From assembly GCA_035041965.1 (NCBI GenBank), contig JAPYMA010002772.1, forward strand, positions 124,001-188,000: 64,000 nucleotides of DNA, read 5' to 3'. The stretch is from Anisakis pegreffii (Eukaryota; Nematoda; Chromadorea; Rhabditida; Anisakidae). A model generated the notes under the pieces. The model was not told the DNA's origin and searched no databases. It was given only the letters and a program-made list of their open reading frames with translations. Positions 1 to 15,300 of this stretch are shown piece after piece. Position 1 is the stretch's first letter. Every line of letters begins with the position of its first letter. The translations under genes were made by a program, and so were the position numbers.

Positions 1-333
1 CACTTATCACAGAGAGTGTGTCATTATGTGAGTAAAGAACTCTGACCTGACGTGTAACACTTCCGAATACATGTTTAAATTGCATGGAAAAGAATAATTT
101 GCATAATTCACTTCGAGAATACTTGCTTGCTTGTATCTAGCGCGGTGCATTCCTATCGAACCAAAAGTAAAATCAGCAACAAATTTATATTCTTGCGCTG
201 GTTAAAACCGAAAACCAAGATGTGCACCAGTCTAAGATTACTGCCGAAGAGGTAGTGAACGAATCTTTGTGCTCATTTACAATTGCACGAAAAGAAAGAG
301 TGATCGCTTTTGTAATTGATTCGAGTAACTCAC

Positions 334-3300
334 GAGGAAGTTATTGTAAGTGACAAGTGATACGTAAATCTCGTTTTCGTAGCCAACATTCTCGAGAATG
401 TTCACGACGAACGCTAGCGTATTGCACGATAGGAAGACAAGCACTATTGCGACGAGCATTATAGATGTCTGTCGCTCTTTTCGATCGGCACGTTTCGTTC
501 CTTCGTCTTGAGAACCGCGATTATGCAGACGATTCGAACGACGTACCGCAAACAGCACCTTAACATGAATCACTTTTGCTTCCATCGTGGAAATAATAAA
601 TCAGCCGAAATCTCAAGAAGAAGAAACCTGTGAGTTCAAGATGATGAGTATGGAGAATGGCACGATAAACATCAGAATTGTGTAGGCCCATCCAAAGAAA
701 ATCAGTCGATAGGTGGCGTTCAGTCGTAGATCAGATGGACTCAGCACTGGTATATAGGCATTTATGTTCCTTCGAAAGCAATTATTTACAACGCGAACCT
801 GGAAAGCGATGCACATGATGGTTCTGTTGAATAATAACCGAGACAGAATGCCATCGATCGCTTCATTCTCTATGCATACTGTAGATTTGCTATGTATCAC
901 CGTTAATCCACGCATTATTTGATGCAGATGTTCACGGTTTGCTTACGCAATAGTTGCGTGGCAATCAAAGCACATTCTCATACTTGTTGCTGTGTTCTGA
1001 AGGCAGCAGTGTTCTGTTCTGATATGTTCCCGCAAGCTTTTAAGTGGTTGCGTTGGAATAACACAGGACTGCATAAGAGCGAAACAGTTCAGTAGGGATA
1101 CGAGTGGCATTAACTGTGAATCATTAACAGCCATTAACTAGATACTATAATGAAAACCGTCATAAATCAAGTTGTAACGTTGACCCTCATGTTGTTTTCC
1201 GCAAATATCAATGTTTTTCACAAGCAGACTCGCAAATATCAATGTTTTGCACTGTTCTGATTTAGTTGATGCAAACTTTGCTCGTTTACATGCATTCCCA
1301 AGATATTCACATGAAGTGAACATATGAACCAAGAATTTTGAACGCTTCCCCCTTGTTGAGGCACGGTTCTCTATTCGTCACGAACGAAGAGTACCAGTAA
1401 TGCCCGTCAATCCAACACATATCGTATTTCTTCGCACTACTACTCAGTTAACACTCACATCTCTAATTAAGTTATCTCCAATAAAACGCTCAACATATGC
1501 CTCATTCGTATCATCATTAATACAGAGAATGTTTTGCATCGTTCATTACTTTAGATCAAACGTGACGAAATTTTTTAACGTAATAGATTGCAAGTGTTTA
1601 TCATTTTTACTATCTGATGAGTCAATTTCTAAACGACAGTGAAATAGAACGTGAGGTGTCAACTGAGAAAAAAATTTTGGTGAGTTCGTGCATTCGTTAG
1701 AATTCAGTTGATATTGCTCACAATCAACAACCACGCTTGCTTAATCAAATGGTACGTCTTCAGCCTCTACATTTACCTTTTTTCGATTGAAAATTATCCT
1801 TTTTGGATCTGTTCTGTGCACATCTGCAAGTAAGCTGAAGCCAATAGGTCTACTTGATTGATCGTTCACAAAGCAAAACGTAATGATGTGGGCAAAATTC
1901 ACCTCAAAAAATCGAGTCGTATTGAACAGCAGTGAGAAGACGAGAAGTGATATAATGAAAATACGAACGCGCTTTGTTTCGAGCAGAAAGGACGCTTTGA
2001 ACGGTAGGCACACACCAATATAACGATGTACTGACATACCTGTTGTCATCCATACGCTGTAAGATTAATTATGCATGCGGCTTATCACCTTCCTGAATCA
2101 CCAACACCAATTTAAACTGGCTCCGAAGTTATATTTTCAAATAAACTCCTGCTGGAAAGTTTATTACATTAATGTCAGATGCAAGTTGAGTTGCGTTCGC
2201 TGTACTTTGCAGATCAAATTTGCTTAATGGCTGTCCACTGCACTGCAGGAATGTTGTCTGCATTTTTTTCGACTCTTTTCATGATCCGTTGAAATCGAAT
2301 CTCATTTTCAATAAGATTTCATGGAAGGGAAAAGACCTATAGCGTTAGATGAGAATCGAATTGCGAAAAGATAACCTGATTGTCTGAGACAGTGTCATTA
2401 GGCCGTACATGTATGGAGCGACCCAATAGCTGCAAACGAAATAAGTTAATTGCACTTTATAGTTCGTTGTTTTTAGCTGCTCACTTCAGTAGAAAGTGTG
2501 CCGTGAAACAAAGAATTTCCCGATGCGATCATTAGCAACTGCAAAAAACTTTGACTGTGTGTGTGCAGTTTGCATGAAAATTCTGACCCGCGAGAGTAGT
2601 CTTTCTCGCACGCAAACTTATTCATTAATCCCATAGCACTGAGCCATTAACAATTACAAAGCGCGTTCCTTGTGCGTGTGTGTCTCATTTGGATGGAAAT
2701 GTAAGTGATTAATATTAACGAACAAATATAAATGATGAGTCGTGAAACGCTCTTAGAATGTCAGATGGCATAAATTTTCGACAAAAAATTTTGCACACAG
2801 ATGACAAGATTCAAACATTCAATAGCTATTTGACGTTGACGCACTGTCAAAGGCAAGTGTTGAAACAGCATAGAAACAAGGATTTCTGAAAAGGTTTTTG
2901 TGAGAATAAAGAAACCAAGAGAACTATCGCTGTCTTAAACCCCTTAACTGCAATATTAGTGAGGTGATTTTTTTTACGATCAAATTTGTTCATCCCCTAG
3001 ATGGTTTTCCGTTTTCGCTCGAATTCGTTGAAAATTTATTGATACTGAACTTTTTTTGCTCTATTTCCATCAATTAACCTTCCAGTTCCCTACTGTAATG
3101 TTTTCAGTGTTGAATTAGTTCAAATCACTGATTTGAAAGTCCGTCTGAACGAAAATAGTTTTATCAGTTGTTCATCCGTAATCAAACAGTGATCTCAGAA
3201 TGGATGCATAAAATTCAATTTGGAACAGTCAGTGTTTCACAGATTGAGTTACGAAGAAGCAGCGTTCATTGCAGCAAAATTGTTCGAGCATTGCAATCGA

Positions 3301-6300
3301 GCATCAGCACAGTTGCAGACGGGCATCTTCAGTGAAGGAATGCAATCGTTTGAGCAATGCTGCATACTTAATGATTACTTCCACAGAAATTTCTCAATGT
3401 AACGAGCAAGGAAGATGGAAAACGAAACGATGACGGATTATAAATATTGGAGTAATTTTGACATTGAAATAATCGAAAATGATGTGCCAGCTAGAAAATT
3501 CGTTTAAAAAATCCCTCGTGAATAGTGTTTGAATAAACACGCTCGACGTCATTCAACTTATGCCTATTTACTGCACAACTGATGGTTAATTCAACGTTTA
3601 TGACATTATAATGTCGTTCGCTCACAACTGCCATTCAATACCCTTTCATCCATCCAGAGACCTTTAGGCAACCGCATACATTTGCGTTGACATTTCGTAG
3701 TGTTGCATTTAATTATACCGATTATTGAAGAAAACATGTTTATGAAAGTAAAAAGTCCCTTCATTAGAAGTCACCATAAATTCTGCCCCAACTAATCTGA
3801 ATATGTTGCTGATGCTGATCATTGCTTAAAGGATGATTGAAATTCTCATCTAGCGGCTGCATAGGATACATTCTTTTCTAAATTCTTTTAAATAGTCCAT
3901 CAAATTGAATAAACTCTTTCATTTATTCGAGGAATTGTTCTATCTCCGTGAATTCCTTTTTGCTCAAACTTTCGCGATGATTGAAACTTTTTATAATGTG
4001 CTTAAAAATGAATTTTTGAATTCAATTTGCACTTTTCCTTCTAACTCACATCAAATTTGATTTTTGGTGTTGATTGGCCGTTGTGGTTGCGTGCCTCGCA
4101 AGCTATTATAGCAAAAGACGAGCTGGATTGTGATACTTTACCGAGAGATCACAAAGACTGTCTATGAACGGCAATAAAATGTTGCATTGCGCAATCCCTC
4201 GTCAACAAGTCGCAGTAACGGAATATGGTGGCCACCGATCCCCTGAGGACGCATAAATCACAAATGAACTTCGAGCTTAACTTCAGTGCTTATAAAAGAT
4301 TCAACATGTTGATAGCGAATGAGATAGATGGAACACTGAATGAAACATTCGGATTGTTTCTGGTCGGATGCATTCAATCAAATGAATTATTAATCAATCT
4401 CGCCGTCAGTCTACGCTTAAATCAATCCAAATGGAATGAATTTTTTCAGCTGCCTTAGGGATGCTATCACAGCCTCGTTTTCAGATACGTTAGTGGTTAG
4501 TTCCAGAACTCTATCGAGCGTTTTCACTCGGATAGAAATTACGTGCTGAATACGAGCGAAACTTTCGTATCAATATTGAAATGTTGCAACACTAACAAAA
4601 TGTTCAATCGAAGATTTCAGGAATAAGTTCACAAAATTCGTTGAAATTCAAAGTTGCGGATGAGGTCAGCCTGATAAAGCCATTCATTTATTACAACTGT
4701 TTGTTTTGATTTAGTAATTTGAATGTAACTAAAAACACGCTTGTTTTTCACTGCTCAGTGGGAACGACGCATAACATAACATATTCGTCCATGCCCGCGC
4801 TGATAAATCATTCAAATTCCCAAAGGAGATTCAATCGATATTCGTTTATTTCCGAGTTTGATGCGCACATAAAATTGAGAATCCACAGAATTCAACAACA
4901 AAAAACTTCCGACGATATGTACCGTTTGAAAATGAGCGATTCCAAAAATGAACAGCTGCCGAATTCAACCTAACTTCTTGGAAACATGCTTGGATTAAAA
5001 TAAATTCTTATTATGCAGATGATTTTAGATAAGAAGCATTTGATTATTCGAATTTTTTCATTTCCAATTTAATTTATTCCGAATTCTGAATTACAGTTCA
5101 CATGGTCAATCCAGATTAAGCTAATGTAACCATTATGATGTGTTTGTATTATTTGTTGTTATAAATAGAGATCGGTAGACACTTGAAACTCAAAGATTGT
5201 TGTCAGCTTGTTTCTCATAGTTTATTGTTGTTCTGAAACTGATTTGTGCCACGTTAAGTTTTCGGTGCCGAACGTTTCAAGGTGTGATATCTTGCTCGGT
5301 ATGTGCACTTGCTTGAAACGTTGAGGTGCAACACACTCGAGTCGATTGCAGATGTGAGACAGCACTGAACACTGTTAATTATTCATTTTTCGATCACTCA
5401 AGTAGGTACGAATCACTGCAGACAAGGTTGAACTTTTGTTTACCATGGAAGTTTGCTTACGGCTTTGAGATTGGTCATTTCGACTCAAATGAATGATGTT
5501 CACTGCCAAAAAACTTTAAACTAATACTTTGATATTCGCTACAATATGGGCTGAGGACGTGATGAAATCTTTCCATCGTACACATGCTGAATTATGCTTT
5601 ATCAACACTCCAGTAAATCATCCTCGTTGATCGAGCGGAAACGCTGATTAATGCTTCATATTATGATAATATTATTATCGTTATCATCTCTGCAAACCAT
5701 ACAGATCAAACTTCGATCAAACTCACTCCTCGATACCACTTCAAAACCAGAAAGTTGTTCTAAACATTTGTTTATTGACAGATTATTCCATGCATGTAAC
5801 TTCACGACAGTAATCTCGCCAAGAGTAAACGTTTAATGAAGAACAGCAAAGAATTTTTGAACATTCGGTTGCTGGGTCGTTTTAAAGTTCAGTTTGATGG
5901 ATGTAAACGATTTGGTTCACATAATTGTAAAATGGTGATCACTGGAAACTGGTTAAAGACGAAGAGGAATGAGACTGTGTGAGTGTCTACTTGAAATATC
6001 AGCCTAAATAACGTACTGGCTCAAATAATCCCCCGATAAATCCACTCAGAATATGACCACTCCTCGATCGAAAAAAGAATTTTAGAAATCTATGTCCCCT
6101 TCAACAAACTCCTCTTTCAGCCTGGATTCCTCTCAAAAAAACCCCTCAGAGAAACTGCTATCACTATGTAATAGATCTCCTTTCCTTTATCTTCAAATTG
6201 TTTCTTACCTCAAAAATTCTCAGCAATTTCTAGTCCCGAAGGTTCTCCATCAATAAAGTACAACATATCCTGTTATAAATAACATTTCACCTCGGTTATC

Positions 6301-9300
6301 GGTGACCATGCGAGAGCGACCATTCAAGAGTTATATTTGCTATGCAGTTGCAGCTATCTTTCTAATCAGCGAGTTTTCAAGAAAACATCAAATGTAGGCA
6401 AAAAGTGAGATACAACGAATCAGCATTTCAGAGCAAATTCCAAATGGAACGCAAGCCTTCAAAACAACCTTTTCAAATGAACTCGCCTCGATTAACCGAA
6501 ATAAATGTTCTCTCGAACTCATGATATTTTAGTGAAACAATTTAAAACCTTTGAACGAGCACCCCGAAAGGCGATTAAACCCATACCGTTGTTCACATTA
6601 TGAGTTATCGAAAATTCACTATGAAAATACAAAATGCCTCACTTATTTCCCGAAATAAGTTACGACAAAAACAAATGCAGCCAAAAGTTTCGAAGCTGTT
6701 GCCTAGTGTTGTGATCTGCTCTTTTAATATCTCTAATGTTCTGTTTTGTTCCAATTTTGGAACTGTACGGTTTCAATGCGGTGCTACAGAACAGGAATAG
6801 GATGGTTCTGCAACCGAAACATGCAGGTCACAAGCCATCATAATCAAGGCTACTTGCTGTTAGCATTGCTTGCATTCGATTCGCTTCAACTGTGCTAGCG
6901 TTAGCTTGCATCCGAAGACGCTTCACCGAAAACTTTTCATCTATGTGTGAGCAGATGAGTGCAGTCGTTGATGTGCATTCATGTACTTTTCGATAGCAGT
7001 TTGAATATTTCAAGTACGTATTTCTACACTCAAACACCTCAAAAGTGTTAACGTCCATATGCCACTTGAATTCTCCGACTCGAGATTTTGAATAATTAAA
7101 ACAGTCCATTAAAATTTCATTACACGAGGTAGTTTCAGAGTAAATGTTCTAGTTCATGACAAGAATATTTGGTTTCACTGAACTGTAGGATCTGCTGCTG
7201 CTGCTGCATCTTGAGGAAGTGCGTTTAATTACATGGATGTCTTTCATTCTCGACTATGACGTATCAGTTAATTGTTGACAGAACTGGTTCGGATATTTTT
7301 CCATAACTGAATAGTGTCAAAGTTGTAGGCTCTAATGTGTGACATAAAATGCGTCTTTTTTTGGGGAAATTACAATAAAATTTTCATTGAAACAAAACGA
7401 GCAAATACTTTCCTAAACGCCAGATAAGAAATGAATGCACAGAGTCGATATCCGAAGCGATGAGATAATATGAAAGAAACTCAAACACAGCTGCAAGCTG
7501 CTTAGTTTTGGAGTGATTTTTGAGGCGATTCACTGAACTAAAAATTCTCTTGCTGCAAAACCTACTGAAACCTCACAAGCTCTAAACTGAATTGGTGGCA
7601 GGTAGAGAGAGATGAATAATTTTTAGAATAGCAACGAGGCGAAGCAGTGTCACGCTGATAGATCATAAGCACAGCTGGGCGGGTAATTGGATGCTCTGAA
7701 TCAAATTGAGTTCCCAGCGATTATCAAAGAAGTGCTAGAAAGAACTTTGTGAAGGACAACCAAAGAATCTGCTCTGATGACCAATTATTTTAGGGAATTG
7801 TAAAGAACAGCGGCTCTAAAGCGATCATGTAAATTCTAAGTGAATCCTTCAGCAGTGTTTGTTCTATGGGGAAAGAGCAGAAATTCGGCATCTTTCACGA
7901 AACTCCGAAAGACGAAATTGAAATTAACTGAAAAATCGGCAAAAAAGAGAGAACGACTTTCGATTGGTGATGCTCAAAGCGCATGAAAATGCTAATTTTA
8001 TGTGCAATTTTTCATGAATATTTCATAAGTTTTAAAATTCTTTCAAACGTTAGGTTGAATGTTGCGGATGCTGTTCAGAGGAAATAGCTTATTCGCAGTG
8101 GAACTTTTTTGCTTGGAGTTTGAGTTGACGGAAAAAATTAGATAAACAGGAGCAAAGAGAGACGTGCGAAAGGAGGCGAACAGAGAATCGAGGAGGAAAA
8201 ATTAGCCTTGGGAACAGCTGTCACAAACTGTGGTGATCATGTTTCGGGATAACATCGCTGGAATGTTGTGCTGTGATAATGGTGAGTATCGATCAGACGT
8301 GGTGTGAAGAACGAACGCAAGAGGAAGAGAGCTTCTATATGAACAGATTCCTGACAGCACACTGACAATCCAGCATATGACAAGCGATTGAATCGCATAA
8401 CCCAATTTGCTCTGCTATGAACGTCAACGGTATCAAGTGCACGTTCTTAGATTTGTCTTCTCTTCCAAAACTGTCTTTAACAGTCCCCAATTACGCTCAT
8501 CGCAACAAGCAAATGAGGCTTTAAGTTACACAACAATTACACTCTATTCAGTCGCTTTTGTTCGGTAATTATGTTGGCAAACCAAAACTTCATTGAGAAG
8601 ATGGGTTGATTTTTGTTTTGTGTGTAAGCGGTGAGGCTGTCAAACATAGCTTAACGAGCCACAATCACTGCATAAGTCCGTTTCATAACTGGTGAAATTG
8701 ATTCAGTGAACGTGATCCAATGGATGAACGGTTTACAATGAGAATGAATCTTATTAACTTCAATTGTTTATTGTTTCCTATCGAGTTGAAGACTGTTCGT
8801 GAGATGCCACATCGAAAATCGGAGTGATGTACACAGCTGAATTAAACTAATCATATTATATTCGCTTCATCAGTCAACTACGAACGAACACAACAACAAC
8901 GCAGTCATTATTCAAAGCAATCAAGTCAATACTGAAACTAGTGTGATTACTTCACTCAAACGAATAATTTAATCCTCATTATTGTTGTTGCTACAATTAT
9001 TATTTACGTTCGCTTCTAATTCAAACTAACGGAAATGTTTTTAGAACGAACGTGACACTAACAGTTGTGAGCAACGGAAGGCAGACAATCTCTTTAAATA
9101 TGGCCTTAAGTTAATTGTTTACTTGAGTAGCATTCCATAAGTTTATTGATTGTAGTTAGAGGTGTTGATAAGAGCTCATCTGATGAATGCGATGTGTATT
9201 GATCAGATTGCAGGAGAATTTCCCATTCTGAAGAGAATATTCATGTATTCGACTGACAGAAGCAGTCAATCAGTTAGTTCATTGCTGTCATTTATTCACA

Positions 9301-12300
9301 TAACAGCCATGAGCACAACGACAATACACTTGGCAATTGCAATCAAACAAGTCAGCCGCAGTTGCTTCATGCAGATACTTGCAGACATCACCAAAGACCT
9401 AATCCTGTTCGAACGAGTGCGTTTAAATGATACTTTCATTTGCTCTCAGTTCCTTGCCGACTGTGAAAATGATGTCAAATTTTGAAACATTCTCTAGAAA
9501 TTTTGTGTCAATATCGATTTTGAAGCGTTGAGTATGAGAAAGAAAGACGTGTTAAATAATGCATGTAGAAATAAACGGTTGTTTGACAGAAACCGAATTT
9601 ATGTTCCAATAACGAGAGCAAAATGAAAGCAGAGTCAGCATTAACGAACAACAAGTAAATTTAATCCAGCATTAACTCATGATCCATGACAGCACACGTA
9701 ATTTTTACTTTCGATTGCACAAAATCACACACTGAATCAGAACTTTCGTTCGTCCGAAGTGCAATTCGAATGTGAAATTTCTTTTGAAGATCCATTTCCT
9801 GTGATCTTATCAATGAACTTATCTAGATATGCAATTTGCTCACTTGATCATAATCGAACCCGTAACAGAAACATGGCTATTATCGTCTTATCTCTATCGA
9901 CGCATAAAAATATACTTAATCTATTTTGGTGATCTGAAAAAAACGTGGTATGAGAGCACTGAATTGTAGTCGAATCTGTGTCAGTATGATTTTGAAATCT
10001 GAGATTAACCGAGAATTGGATTCACAATCCCCAATGAAGTTTATTGGGGTGTTGTTACTCGACGGCAGTAGAAAAGTTTATGTCCGAAACACGAACTGTT
10101 GTTTGTTTCGTAACGAATTTATTGTAAAGCCTCAATCAATAACACTACGCTCTGACGTACTTCATTGGAGAGTCGTTCAGCTTTCCATTAGGATGTCCTG
10201 AGGAAGACTTGTCTTTCATTACTTCAAAGTATTTCCGCATTACAAAGGACGAAGGAAACATGCAACAGTCTGAGTTGAATGTAATCATTCGCATATTCCT
10301 TTATTAGACTAACTCAGAGGATCACTGCTTTCATTTGTTGATGCTTGCTTCTCTCCGAATAGGTCTTTTAATGGCCTCTTCCTCTTAACAATAATAACAA
10401 TATGATTTTATGTCAATCTGGACTCGATGTCATCTGATCAAAACTGAACTTGTTTCATTTCCAATGCGTTATTAGTGCTCGAAATGACTGCGATAACTTG
10501 AGTCGACTAGTGACTGCACTAAACTTTAATGGCTATGTTGATAAGCCAAATAAGATGCGTTTTGCCCAGGAAAAGGCACAAGTGCATGTGATGTTGATAA
10601 TAGCGCATCTGCAACGCATGCCACTGAAACAGTTAATGACTTCGAACTCGCTCATCATCTCGTGACAGCATAAACTCGAAAGCAATTCTAGTTACTGCTC
10701 TCGCAAAGTATATAATCCTATTTTAATGCGCATTTCAACAGTATTTTCAGTCATTGTCTACGAACGAGTGATTGCTGAGAAGCGCAATGGTATTCTTTAC
10801 TATCGACTGTGTTTCTCACTTCATTATCATAAAATTCTCACGAATTTTATGGCTAATCTTGAACACCGAGTAATGACAAAGGTAATGAATAGAACAATCT
10901 GGAAATGAATACCTAACTTTATAAATATACTTGAACATACAATTACCGCTGAAATGCAACAAATCATGATGTATCGACTCTAGTTGAAAAAGTTCATTCT
11001 TAGTTTGTCAGCAAGTTGTTTAAAAAACTCACAAAAATTAGGAATATATCGATTATGAAGAGCAATGGCAAACAAATCTATTACTGTTTTGTTTTTGTGT
11101 TTCTCAATTCTCGACCAACACGCACTACTTGAAACGTATGCAGATAAGTGCTCTGAAATATGATTCTGGATAGGAATTCTCACAACCTCAAAAAAAAATC
11201 TAAGTTCATCAGAACAATTTCCAGTTAATTGCTCATAATCAACATCGATTATACGCATCAATTGTTGAGTTATCGTTGTTTACCCCATTTCTCTGTTCAA
11301 TCACCATAATAAATTGCGACTTGCATTTGTTTGTTTTTCTTTTTCCCTTCCATCTGAACTTTATTGGTCCATTTTCAACTCATGCTTTAGAACATTTTCC
11401 CAATCAAATCATCAACTTCCAACTGAAAATTTCCACCGATTGTTCGTCAGTTTTCAACTTTTTTTAGTGAAGTTTTAGACATTTATTCCGTCCTTACTTT
11501 CTATTGTTCATACATTTTGCCGAATTCAGTCGAGCGTTGTCACGAAACATTTTTTAGTGAAATCCAATAGCGTCATTCCCAATGGTTCTATGATGCAATT
11601 ACTTCTCTCGCCCCATTCCATTCTATCGAATAGAACTTTTTCGTCTGGAAAGTTTCTTCACTCAAGAAATTGCTTGATAATAATTCAGTTCTCAGCTCAT
11701 TTCATGGAATGTGAACAAACGAAATGTTCGCTAATTCAGCGATTCCACGTCAGAAGTATCGTATCGATCAGCGCACTCATTGAACGCAGTTACTGTAAGT
11801 CACAGCAGGCATGTGCTATCACCCGATAATCGTTTCAACAGTTTCAGGATGAAAAACGAGGTAATCGAATTTTCAAGATCTAAATCTTGTTCATCTCTTC
11901 AAAAATTTGTCTTAATGAGTTGAAATAGGAGCAATCCCACTATTCTTTTAATGGTTGCAGTATTTTATGCTAAGCAATCAGGTCGTAGCCTTGATAACTT
12001 TCCGGGAATTGAATTATTGGTGTGTTCCGTTCGGCGAAAACAAATCAACAAAAATTTTGCTCTCTCATCAACGGAGGACGAACAGCAACGAGGTAATAAG
12101 ATGAACATATTATAAAAAGAAGGGTTCTAAAGAAGAAAGTAATTTGTGATCACATCGAATTTTTCTAGTGTGCGGCTCAAGTGTAAGCGTTCGTGAGCAA
12201 ATGTTTTCTGACGAAGTACTTCAATAAAATGAATAACAGATGAGGTAACAGCAGGTGAAATCGACAATGAATGACGGCACCTACAAATGTGCAAATACGA

Positions 12301-15300
12301 ATCTATTGCCCTTCTCACCTCAAAAACTGGTGGAATTGATCGGGACTGCCCATCTGATTCGAGTAATTGAATTATCACGCTTGGAAGCTGACGTGAATTA
12401 TATTTTCTGTCTAACATTCAGCCATACACGAAGATTCATTCATTGATAGCGATGCACTTTTCCGTAATTTCGAATACATTGCGTTTAAGGAAGAGTGATT
12501 GTTTGAACAAACATCAGAAATATATATCTGCATGACAAATTGAGACATGACTGTAATTTCAAAGACAAATCAGCCGCATTTATTATCTATGACAAAGCTC
12601 ACCAATTAATCACTGTGTACTTATGTGTTAAAATCTTGCTCTTCTGCCCCACTTAAATGACTATCCTACTGATCACATCTGATCTGCTCGCGTTAGCTTG
12701 AGTACATTCTTAGGACGTTTTGCTGTTTAATTTTTGGTCGTTAAACGTTCATCTAAACTGTTTCAAAACATGAAGATTCTTCGATGTCCCTCATCTATAA
12801 ATACAACTGCGTGATGTGGGTTGATACTTCGTACATAATAACTTAAAAGGCTTATTGAAAACAATAATATACAACGCAAATATAATGTGAATGGAGCATG
12901 CATCTATCTCAGCTTTCTGAATGCCCTCGCAATAAAATTATAATAAGATGAGCATTGTTTCTCTATGTCTCAAACTTTCGACGTTAAGATAGTATCCTCT
13001 AGTCCTATTCGTCAATCTCCATGACAATTTTCCATCGCTTCAATTCTCCACTCCTCAAAATCCATTCACCAAAAAACCCAACCAACTACGTGATATCTGT
13101 CAGAGACATTCATGCCATTGCGAAACTTGTACTACTTAGTGATTTCTGACAGAAAATGCGACCAATTTGAGTGGTCTTCTTCTATGACCAGATGTCTTTC
13201 GGCAAAAAATAAATGTAGAAAAAGCATAAAGATTTTCCAAAAAATGCCGATCGGCGTGAGCGTTGAGCGAGTCTCGTTTCGCTGTTATATACTTCCACTA
13301 GCAAAACTGAATTTGTCCTCTAAACAATTTAGTGTTCCCTTCTCTGCAACATGCTAGCGTTACAACACGAACTACTACACGCACGCATTTTGCTCTGTGA
13401 TCTGACTACCGTGAAGAATTTCTTTTAAGTGATCGATTCGAAGTGATGTTGATATAAATTAAAAGCTTATCACATTCGCACTGAAACTAAAATAACTCTA
13501 TTATGGATTAGTGAGTGCCGAACTCTTGCACCTCATGCGCTCCCCTAACCATGCGGTGAGTAATTATCATTAAAGGTTCATGACCATTAACTTGCTATAT
13601 TTCCCAATTCCCTAATCGTCATCCTACAGATCCCTTCTCGAGAGGCTGCTTTGTCATAGGCGGAAACCTTGTGCCATTTAGAAACATCTTATTTAGAGAG
13701 ATAAAGGAATTCAACCACCGACTGCTTTTAGTTATTATTGACTCTTGAAAATGTCAATTTGCATGGCATTTGGTAAATTCCATTTCAGTCCAATCGAATG
13801 CTTCCTGAATCAGCGATGACTTTATGAGAATTCAAATTGCTTGCAAGTGGCAAATAGAACATCGAGTTTCGTTTTTTCTATAGCAACAGCTACGCATAAT
13901 CGTTATTCAGCGAGCAATTTTCTAATATAAAGAAACCCCTCACTGTTTCTCCCAAAGCAAATTATAGAGCACGACCCAAGTGGAATAATTTAAGATCTCG
14001 ACGAATTCGTCGCAAACGTCTGAGGTGAACAAAAATAATTCCAAATTCCTCAGTAGACAAAATATAGTATGACTGAATTGTGGAAGCAAGCGCCTTTCTA
14101 TCATTATGAATGAATAGTTTTTTGTCATTCGAAAGGACATTCTCATGAAAGTAACTTCAAGAATGTTTATGACGTAAAGCGAAATTCCTCTAGCTGATAG
14201 CACTGGCAAGAGTTGTACGACTGTTTCAATAGCATCGAGCAACTTTCGATATGCCTTTCAGCTTGTTGTCCTTCTCCCTGAGGGCTCATAAATACCATCA
14301 ACCGATTTACTTTGGTGTTTCATTGCAAGAAACATAAAGTTTCCATCATAAATTACAACAAATTTATGTTTGTTCATATTATGATTTATTGCCAATGATT
14401 TGTTTTAGTTTGCGGTTTCAAAATTCCGATTAATGAAACTGATTGTTCATGATCAGCGCCAAAGCCATTGGTTGATGATTCGGGGACGTGTCTTCTTAAT
14501 GACTTATGAGAAAGAGTGGGTTTTCGAGGGCGCACAAGTCGATAGGCTAAACTGCAGTATCGACCCAGCTCGACATTCATTCAGTCATCTTTAGTTTTTC
14601 ATTGTTAAGGCAGAAATGTAATATTCGATGAATCATAAGTTGCTTTGATGTTGAACACATTTTCACTAGTGAATCCATATTCTGTCAACATTTTACAACT
14701 GCTATGATGGAAGACTGGTTTTTTGCAAGTGGACATTTTTTTGCAAAAACTCATAGTTATCTTATCGACTGCTGAAACTTCTGCAGTCGATAAGATAACT
14801 ATGAGTTTCATATAGCTGAATGTGAATCTGTGCTTCTCACAAGAGTAGCAATAAGCCGAAAATATTGTCGTGACCATAAAGCCCCCAGCTGTAGGCAGCA
14901 AAATATAGCGAACATCTTGGAACTTAATTGAGACTGGTTGGTAAGAGAGTGAGATTTTCGCATTCGGAAATCATAAACTGTTCGATTCAATTATGAACAG
15001 ATTATCGTATTGTTTCATTTGTGCACACAATTGATTGATTTTTATTTGATAATACAATTTTGTAACAGAACTTCTGAGGAGCAGACAGCTTCTAATACAC
15101 ACATGGAATGGAAGTAATCCTACTTAATACAATGTTCTCAATATACTTTCACATCATATTTCTACATTCCTAAATTATGCATCTTTTCCAAATATCAGCT
15201 ATGACAGTTCATGACATCTATGAACAAACAATATACTGTCACAATGAAATACTCCAGAAACTGCCCAGCATAAAATGCTTGCCCGATTGTGCTTCCCGAT

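Noticed and set aside
9162..9485. 107-codon plus-strand open frame inside the GPCR intron
   Set aside because: No motif, no splice or trans-splice context and no biased composition; such lengths occur by chance in 13 kb of this composition.
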